This document shows, piece after piece, positions 5,702-6,372 of a stretch of DNA of 6,372 nt (positions within the stretch are counted from its first letter, which is position 1; each line of letters begins with the position of its first letter). Location: NCBI GenBank assembly GCA_028698395.1, contig JAQVDG010000126.1, positions 1 through 6,372 on the forward strand, read 5' to 3'. Source of the DNA: Weeksellaceae bacterium. Lineage in GTDB: Bacteria > Bacteroidota > Bacteroidia > Flavobacteriales > Weeksellaceae. The notes under the pieces were generated by a model. The model was not told the DNA's origin and made no database searches. It saw only the letters and a program-made list of their open reading frames with translations. A program made the translations under genes and the position numbers.

Positions 5702-6372
5702 ATGAAACATCATATTGACAATACAGCCAATAATAAGGCTGGACTTTTTACATTGTCCTTCCGTTGGGTAATCGGTTGGACATATTTCTCCGCTTTTTGG
5801 CGAAGATTAATCTTAGACAACAAGCTTATTCCTGAAGAAGCAGGTTATATAGGCGAAAAATTCAATCATTTTTTACCCAATGCCTTGGGTATTCAACCGA
5901 TTATCGAATACCTCGTTTCCAATCCCGAAGCCTTACAAATTTCAATGGTCACCTTTACGATTGTGGAAGCTATTGTAGGTTTATTCATCATTTTCGGACT
6001 GTTTACACGATTGATGAGTATAGGTGTGTTTTTCTTAGCGATGGGTATTCTTTTAGGTTCGGGTTGGATTGGTACCACTTGTTTAGATGAATGGCAAATC
6101 GGGATTTTGGGTGTTGCAGGTGGTTTTACACTGTTTCTCACAGGAAGCGGTTCGTATTCATTAGATAATTATTTAATGACTAAAAATTATGCCTTTACCC
6201 ACAAAAAATGGTTTTCGTTTTTAGGTTCGGGTGTACTTCCCGTAAAAAATTTAAAACCAAAAATTTTAGTTATGTCGCTGCTTATTTTTGGTTTGACATT
6301 GTTTACTAACCAATATTTTCACGGAGGTGTGTTTGGGAACTTGCATAATAAGTCAGTAAAACCAAAAGTCGA
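5702..6372 (+). CDS. DoxD-like membrane protein (thiosulfate:quinone oxidoreductase small-subunit type), 3'-truncated by window edge
   Basis: The frame is open from ATG 5702 to the window end, giving 223 residues without a stop. It matches the DoxD/DoxX family of integral inner-membrane proteins. In archaeal Acidianus, DoxD and DoxA form a thiosulfate:quinone oxidoreductase that passes electrons from thiosulfate to quinone. Predicted membrane helices lie at about 15-34, 80-101, 104-123, 131-148 and 186-202. Family features include a Glu in the second helix (Glu89), TRL at 102-104, and GSGSYSLD (148-155), which resembles the G-x-G-x-YSLD motif after the fourth helix of DoxX proteins. The visible end, NQYFHGGVFGNLHNKS, resembles the start of a DoxA-like segment, so the full protein may be a DoxD-DoxA fusion. 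The substrate in this organism is not shown; many bacterial members have no tested activity. The upstream region is A/T-rich, with no Shine-Dalgarno sequence. Confidence 0.85.
   Translation, partial: MKHHIDNTANNKAGLFTLSFRWVIGWTYFSAFWRRLILDNKLIPEEAGYIGEKFNHFLPNALGIQPIIEYLVSNPEALQISMVTFTIVEAIVGLFIIFGLFTRLMSIGVFFLAMGILLGSGWIGTTCLDEWQIGILGVAGGFTLFLTGSGSYSLDNYLMTKNYAFTHKKWFSFLGSGVLPVKNLKPKILVMSLLIFGLTLFTNQYFHGGVFGNLHNKSVKPKV

Noticed and set aside
5893..6141. Minus-strand open frame opposite the DoxD-like gene
   Set aside because: The plus strand encodes clear membrane helices and DoxX motifs through this whole stretch.

Overview
The window looks like chromosomal DNA from a flavobacterium (phylum Bacteroidota). 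It is AT-rich, has A/T-rich start regions without clear Shine-Dalgarno sequences, carries TAnnTTTG promoter boxes, and encodes a type IX secretion (T9SS) C-terminal sorting domain. All six genes I can support lie on the + strand. No RNA gene, insertion sequence, CRISPR array or origin is visible, and no gene-free stretch exceeds about 120 bases.

Layout. (1) 1-996 is the 3' three quarters of ffh, the signal recognition particle GTPase; its N domain and P-loop lie before the window. (2) 1118-3346 encodes an exported 742-residue mosaic: signal peptide, a divergent VIT-like domain, a VWA domain with an intact metal site, one calcium-binding thrombospondin type 3 (TSP3) motif and a C-terminal OmpA peptidoglycan-binding domain. 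(3) 3369-3665 encodes a 98-residue predicted lipoprotein made almost only of two more TSP3 motifs. (4) 3723-5183 encodes a secreted protein of seven 'delta-60' repeats, possibly a beta-propeller, ending in a type A T9SS sorting domain. A probable terminator follows at 5183-5207. (5) 5255-5629 encodes a small unrecognised membrane-anchored protein. (6) 5702 to the right edge is the start of a DoxD/DoxX-family membrane protein (thiosulfate:quinone oxidoreductase small-subunit type), cut by the window end.

How they fit together. Genes 2-4 form a cell-envelope and surface cluster: a peptidoglycan-anchored adhesion-type protein, a small lipoprotein sharing its TSP3 module, and a T9SS-exported repeat protein. 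Joint function is inferred from proximity and shared modules, not proven. Genes 5 and 6 look like a separate two-gene unit: a promoter-like box precedes gene 5, none precedes gene 6, and a terminator-like hairpin separates them from the cluster upstream. TAnnTTTG boxes occur in all four gaps between ffh and gene 5, so genes 2, 3, 4 and 5 may each have their own promoter.
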